This document shows, in pieces, positions 60,534 through 64,000 of a stretch of 64,000 nucleotides of DNA. This stretch comes from Lutimaribacter salitolerans (GTDB taxonomy: Bacteria; Pseudomonadota; Alphaproteobacteria; Rhodobacterales; Rhodobacteraceae). Below the pieces are notes generated by a model, which worked only from the letters and a program-made list of their open reading frames with translations, had not been told where the DNA came from and ran no database searches. Every line of letters begins with the position of its first letter. Position 1 is the first letter of the stretch. The stretch lies in the NCBI RefSeq assembly GCF_042677865.1, contig NZ_JBHUDD010000053.1:1-64000 (forward strand), in the 5' to 3' direction. The position numbers and the translations under genes are program-made.

Positions 60534-61309
60534 TTCGTCCCTCCCGGCACCAGTGCCAGCACGCGCAGGGGGCTGCCGGTGCCACCCTTGATCTTGAGCG
60601 GCGGCGCGATCAGCACCGCTCCCGTGGCAGGCAGCCGATCAAGGTTGTTCAGGCATTGCAGCCCGTATTTCCCCGCCCCGTGCAGCAGGTAGTGCGCCGG
60701 ATAGGGCGGATCGTAATGTGATCCCTGACCCGCATCCGTGCCCACACATTCGGTGCCGAACCCGCGAATGTCACGCTCCAGCAGCAGGCGGATCGCATCG
60801 GGCGTCGGGCCGGGGCTGTGCGGGCCATCCTCGGCCATGTTCAGGTACTCTGCCCCTCTGCGATAGGACCAGTCGGTGCGCATCAGCACCCATGACCCGG
60901 CGGGAATCCGGCCATGCTCGGCCTCCCAAGCCGCAATGATCCCGGGCGTCAGTTCGAAATCGTCGTCCCGCGCCGCCCCATCCGAGCAGTCGATCACGCA
61001 GACCGGGCCGATCAGATGCTCCGCCGGAATCTCGTCCACCGCACCATTCGGCCAGTCACGCCCCGAGACCCAATGGATCGGCGCGTCGAAATGCGTGCCG
61101 GTGTGTTCGTTCAGCGTCAGGTTATGCCAGCGCCATGCCGGGCCGCGATGGTCATAGGCGCTGACCTCTTCCATGCGAAAGCGCGCACATTGGCCAAATT
61201 CCGGCGGCAGGATGATCACCGGAAAATCGGGATCGAGGGCATGGGTCAGATCGACCACGCTTACTTCGCCGCCCGCCAGCGCGGTTGACAGGTCTGTCAG
61301 GATGCTCAT
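60530..61309 (-). CDS. Cyclase-family metal hydrolase (kynurenine formamidase KynB-like)
   Basis: The 259-residue product has the cyclase-family signature LNEHTGTHFDAPIHW, whose His and Asp residues bind zinc, and the end VGTDAGQGSHYDPPYPAHYL. KynB, isatin hydrolase and related ring-opening amidases belong here; the substrate could be a lactone, lactam or N-formyl amine. ATGA overlaps join it to both neighbours. The start at 61309 is chosen for its overlap with the upstream stop. Confidence 0.85.
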   Translation of the reverse strand: MSILTDLSTALAGGEVSVVDLTHALDPDFPVIILPPEFGQCARFRMEEVSAYDHRGPAWRWHNLTLNEHTGTHFDAPIHWVSGRDWPNGAVDEIPAEHLIGPVCVIDCSDGAARDDDFELTPGIIAAWEAEHGRIPAGSWVLMRTDWSYRRGAEYLNMAEDGPHSPGPTPDAIRLLLERDIRGFGTECVGTDAGQGSHYDPPYPAHYLLHGAGKYGLQCLNNLDRLPATGAVLIAPPLKIKGGTGSPLRVLALVPGGTK

Positions 61310-62544
61310 GCGCCGCCCCCCGTGATTTCTCGTTCCAGTATGCCCGGATCGCGCTGCCAACGCTCGGCCAGATCGCGGGCCACGTCGCCGCAGAACACAT
61401 CCTCGAGCCCGCGTTGCAGGCCATCGACGATGGATCGTGCCAGCGCCCTGGGCGCCACTTTGGGCGGCGGCAAGGGCTGGTGCCAGTCATCATCCGTCGG
61501 GCCGGTATAAACGCAGCCCATGCGCAAGCCGCTGGCGCGGAATTCGGCGCGCAGCGTCTGCGCGATCGACCGCGCGGCGGCCTGGCTGGCGTTGAAGGCC
61601 CCATAGGCCGGATCGGGGGACAGCGCATGGGCCGACAGGATGGTGACAAACGCGACCGAGGCGTTCACCCCATCCGCCGTGCGCCCCGCCATGCCGGTGC
61701 CAAAGGCCTGCGCCAGACGCATCAGGCCAAGGGCGTTCACCTCCATCTCGTCCCGTGCGGCGGTGGTGTCATGGCCCAGAACACCACCGGGGCGGATGTG
61801 CCGCGCGGTGTTGATCAGGACGTCGACCTTGCCGCCGATTTCGCTGGCGGCTTCTTTCAGGCTGTGGGAGTCGGTCACGTCCAGCGGCAGCAGGCTGACA
61901 TTCTCCCGCCCCTCGATCGCGGTGATCCCATGCGGCCTGCGCCACATCTCGGGGACACCCGCAAAGACATGCGCGGCCCCAGCGGCGAACAGCGCGTCGA
62001 TCAACGGGCGCGTGACGGGGTGCGTGGCGTCGGAAATCAGGATGCGGCGGTGTTTCGGATGCGTGCCCATTTCACGCAGCACAGGGTCGTCTTGCATATC
62101 GGCATCCTTGTCCATCGGCAGGGCCACCATCACGCCCTGCCCTGCGCGGTCCAGCCGCAATTCCATGCGCACCTTGTCGCCGCGGCTGACGCCCACCAGA
62201 TGCGCCATCACCACCGGCCCGGCGTCCAGTTTCACCGATCCCATGCGCCACGGCAGACGCTCGCGGAAATACGGATCGGGCGAGGCATGGATGCGGGTTT
62301 CGGCCTGCAAAACCCCATACGGATGCGTATCTTTCCAGGGCAGATCATCCGACAGGCACACATGACAGGCATCGCGTGGCGGGTATTGCACCGCGCCACA
62401 CCCGGCACAGTGCTGCAAGGCGAACCGTCCCTGCGCCGCTGCCACCGCCAGCCCCAGAGCCGCGCGCGAGCGCATTTCGGGCGGCAGGGTCGGCACACGG
62501 GTGCGGACCTGCGGATCTTTCTTTTTCGGGCGTTCCAGCGTCAT
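61306..62544 (-). CDS. Fusion of DUF35 OB-fold domain and a degenerate SDR domain
   Basis: The 412-residue protein has an N-terminal zinc ribbon with C46, C49, C60 and C63 (HCAGCGAVQYPPRDACHVC) followed by an OB fold (to about 145), i.e. a DUF35 acyl-CoA-associated domain. From about 165 it reads as an SDR, but the NAD motif TGxxxGxG is replaced by ISDATHPVT, NAG by NTA, and the catalytic YxxxK by Y314-GAF-N318. So the SDR part is probably non-catalytic and structural. DUF35 proteins partner thiolase-fold enzymes; the next gene upstream is one. Confidence 0.85.
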   Translation of the reverse strand: MTLERPKKKDPQVRTRVPTLPPEMRSRAALGLAVAAAQGRFALQHCAGCGAVQYPPRDACHVCLSDDLPWKDTHPYGVLQAETRIHASPDPYFRERLPWRMGSVKLDAGPVVMAHLVGVSRGDKVRMELRLDRAGQGVMVALPMDKDADMQDDPVLREMGTHPKHRRILISDATHPVTRPLIDALFAAGAAHVFAGVPEMWRRPHGITAIEGRENVSLLPLDVTDSHSLKEAASEIGGKVDVLINTARHIRPGGVLGHDTTAARDEMEVNALGLMRLAQAFGTGMAGRTADGVNASVAFVTILSAHALSPDPAYGAFNASQAAARSIAQTLRAEFRASGLRMGCVYTGPTDDDWHQPLPPPKVAPRALARSIVDGLQRGLEDVFCGDVARDLAERWQRDPGILEREITGGGA

Positions 62545-63707
62545 GCCGCGCCCTCCAGTATCGCCACAGCGGAACAGACGCCGCGATCATAGTTGACCAT
62601 GCCAAAGCCCGACACCATCGCCAGCCGTGCACCATCCACCTGCGTCGGCCCTGCACGGCCAGTCACCTGCCGGATCGCCTCGACCGTCCCCAGATAGCCG
62701 CCGGCCGCACCCGCCTGCCCGACCGACAACTGCCCGCCGCTGGTGTTGTGTGGGAAATCGCCGGTCACGGTCAGATCATGCGCCCGCACGAACTCGGGCG
62801 CCTGGCCCTTGGGGCAGAATCCCAGATCCTCGATCTGCATCATCGAGATGACGGGATAGTCGTCATAGGTTTGCAGCAGGTCCATATCCTGCGGCCCACA
62901 CGCCGCTTGCGCATAGAGATCGTCGATATCCACCGCCCAGCCACCGCGCAACTGCACCGGATCGTCCGCATGGGCATTGTGCCGCTCGATACTGCCGCGC
63001 ATCCGGGCAAAGGGCAGGCCACGCTTGCGCGCCTCATCCTCGCGCATGACCAGAAACGCCTCGGCCCCGGCGCAGGGCATGACGCAATCGAACAACGCCA
63101 CGGGGTCCGAGATCATCCGCGCATTCAGGTACTCATCCAGCGTCAGCGGCTTTTTCATCAACGCATCTGGATTGCGCAGGGCGTTGGCCCGCTGCGCCAC
63201 GGCGATGCGGCCAAAATCGGCGCGGGTGGCGCCGTACTCGGCCATGTAGGCATCCATGATCAGGGCGAAAGTCGCATTCGGCCCGCCAAAGCCATAGCCA
63301 TAGGATGCATCCAGCGAGAACCGCGAAAAGGCCGACAAAAGCTGGCGGAAACTGTCGATCCGGTTGGCATCACCCGCCACGCAGGCCACGATATCGGCAT
63401 CACCCGCCTGCACCGCGCGGGCGGCGCGGCGCGCGGCCACGACGCCGCTGGCCCCGCCCATCGGGATGCTGTCCAGATAGCGCAGGGTCAGGCCCAGATG
63501 CTGGGTCAGCCCCACCGGCGTGTCGGGAAACAGGGTGAAGGAACTGACCGACAGCCCATCAATATCGCGCGGGGTCAGTCCGCCCGCCTGCAAGGTGCCG
63601 CGCAGGGCCCGGGCGATCCAATAGTGCGCGGTTTCATGGGCATAGCGCACGTAAGGCACCGTGAACGGGCAGGTCAGCACCACACCGTCATAGTAATGAG
63701 CGGTCAT
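62541..63707 (-). CDS. Thiolase-fold protein (SCP2-like) lacking the catalytic cysteine
   Basis: The 388-residue product has the SCP2-thiolase fold, with YDDYPVISMMQIEDLGFCPK (about 281-300) and the C-terminal NTSGGQLSVGQAGAAGG. The nucleophile motif CASG is G85-ASG here and GHP is replaced by G330-Q331-A332, so a thiolase reaction is unlikely. Cys-less thiolase-fold proteins paired with DUF35 partners include steroid side-chain aldolases (Ltp2-ChsH2 type). It is coupled by ATGA to the DUF35-SDR gene. Confidence 0.85.
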   Translation of the reverse strand: MTAHYYDGVVLTCPFTVPYVRYAHETAHYWIARALRGTLQAGGLTPRDIDGLSVSSFTLFPDTPVGLTQHLGLTLRYLDSIPMGGASGVVAARRAARAVQAGDADIVACVAGDANRIDSFRQLLSAFSRFSLDASYGYGFGGPNATFALIMDAYMAEYGATRADFGRIAVAQRANALRNPDALMKKPLTLDEYLNARMISDPVALFDCVMPCAGAEAFLVMREDEARKRGLPFARMRGSIERHNAHADDPVQLRGGWAVDIDDLYAQAACGPQDMDLLQTYDDYPVISMMQIEDLGFCPKGQAPEFVRAHDLTVTGDFPHNTSGGQLSVGQAGAAGGYLGTVEAIRQVTGRAGPTQVDGARLAMVSGFGMVNYDRGVCSAVAILEGAA

Positions 63708-64000
63708 GCGGCACCGCGTTTCTTGAGATGGCGCAGGTCGATGGTGGCGGGATCATCCAGCAGGCCAGTGGCCATGGTTTTCAACTGCGCGCGCTGGACC
63801 TTCTGCGTGGCAGTCAGCGGCAGCGCCGCGACGAACGCAATGAAGCCGGGGGCCTTGTAATAGGCCAGTTGGGTCAGGCACCAGTCGGTGATGGATTGGG
63901 CCAGATCTGGCGTGGGATCGTCGGTCACGATGCAGGCGAACACCTCGTCCCCGCGCACGGGGTCGGGCACGGCGGTGACGGCGGCGGCGCGCACGGCGGG
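63704..64000 (-). CDS. C-terminal part of an AMP-forming acyl-CoA synthetase (cut by the window edge)
   Basis: The visible 99 codons encode the C-terminal swivel domain of an AMP-binding acyl- or aryl-CoA ligase: VRAAAVTAVPDPVRGDEVFA, YYKAPGFIAFVAALPLT and the adenylating lysine in TATQKVQRAQLK. The N-terminal part lies beyond 64000. Its stop overlaps the thiolase-like start by four bases, so it heads or precedes the CoA-thioester operon, probably activating the substrate. Confidence 0.9.
   Translation of the reverse strand, partial: PAVRAAAVTAVPDPVRGDEVFACIVTDDPTPDLAQSITDWCLTQLAYYKAPGFIAFVAALPLTATQKVQRAQLKTMATGLLDDPATIDLRHLKKRGAA

Overview
The window reads as chromosomal DNA of a GC-rich alphaproteobacterium, most likely a marine Rhodobacterales (Roseobacter-group) organism. 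Supporting signs are a MipZ division ATPase, the order ffh-(GNATs)-rpsP-rimM-trmD-rplS-rpmE, many TRAP, TTT and Liv uptake systems, dense ATGA-coupled operons, and GC-rich intergenic repeats ending in CCCGGAGT...AAGATGAAG. No rRNA, tRNA, CRISPR array, phage or replication origin was recognised. The left edge lies in the terminal repeats of what looks like an IS21-type element that has cut off the end of a transporter gene.

Layout. (1) 0-4.9 kb, minus strand: truncated DMT exporter, LysR regulator, PAS-type hybrid histidine kinase, DUF983 membrane protein. (2) 5.0-14.6 kb, plus strand: a housekeeping block of ffh, five tandem GNAT acetyltransferases, chorismate mutase, rpsP, rimM, a sulfotransferase-like gene, trmD, rplS, rpmE and mipZ. 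(3) 14.7-22.6 kb: an EamA exporter, then a MarR regulator divergent from a homogentisate operon (hmgA, maiA, fahA) that continues with an MBL-fold protein, a small membrane protein, an FAD monooxygenase and a DUF2783 protein. (4) 22.7-25.7 kb: aromatic amino acid decarboxylase, HpaI aldolase, GntR regulator. (5) 25.7-32.9 kb: a GATase1 hydrolase divergent from a cytochrome P450 and a glutamine-synthetase-like ligase, followed by a TRAP transporter and a UspA protein. (6) 32.9-43.2 kb: class III transaminase and IclR, divergent from a TctCBA transporter, aldehyde dehydrogenase, an ammoniophospholyase-like PLP enzyme, a small-molecule kinase and a UPF0261 protein. (7) 43.2-48.7 kb: HpaR divergent from hpaF-E-D-cupin-hpaG-hpaH (homoprotocatechuate meta-cleavage). 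(8) 48.8-58.9 kb, minus strand: CoxL-type molybdenum hydroxylase, DapA-like lyase, 3-hydroxyanthranilate dioxygenase, a Liv ABC transporter, aspartate dehydrogenase and a formamidase-like hydrolase. (9) 58.9-64 kb: LysR, then a coupled minus-strand operon of acyl-CoA ligase (cut by the edge), Cys-less thiolase, DUF35-SDR fusion, cyclase-type hydrolase and SDR.

From 16 kb on, the window is a catabolic island for aromatic compounds and amines. Two ring-cleavage routes for tyrosine-type compounds are present (homogentisate and homoprotocatechuate). The aldolase HpaI of the second route lies 19 kb from the other hpa genes, but its operon carries a near-copy of the palindrome found at the hpaR-hpaF promoter, which suggests shared HpaR control. 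The least described systems are: a kinase / ammoniophospholyase / aldehyde dehydrogenase operon that may degrade an amino alcohol or hydroxy amino acid; a P450 / gamma-glutamyl ligase / GATase1 set under a mirror-symmetric divergent promoter; a DUF35-SDR fusion beside a thiolase-fold protein lacking the thiolase nucleophile; and five coupled GNAT paralogues downstream of ffh.
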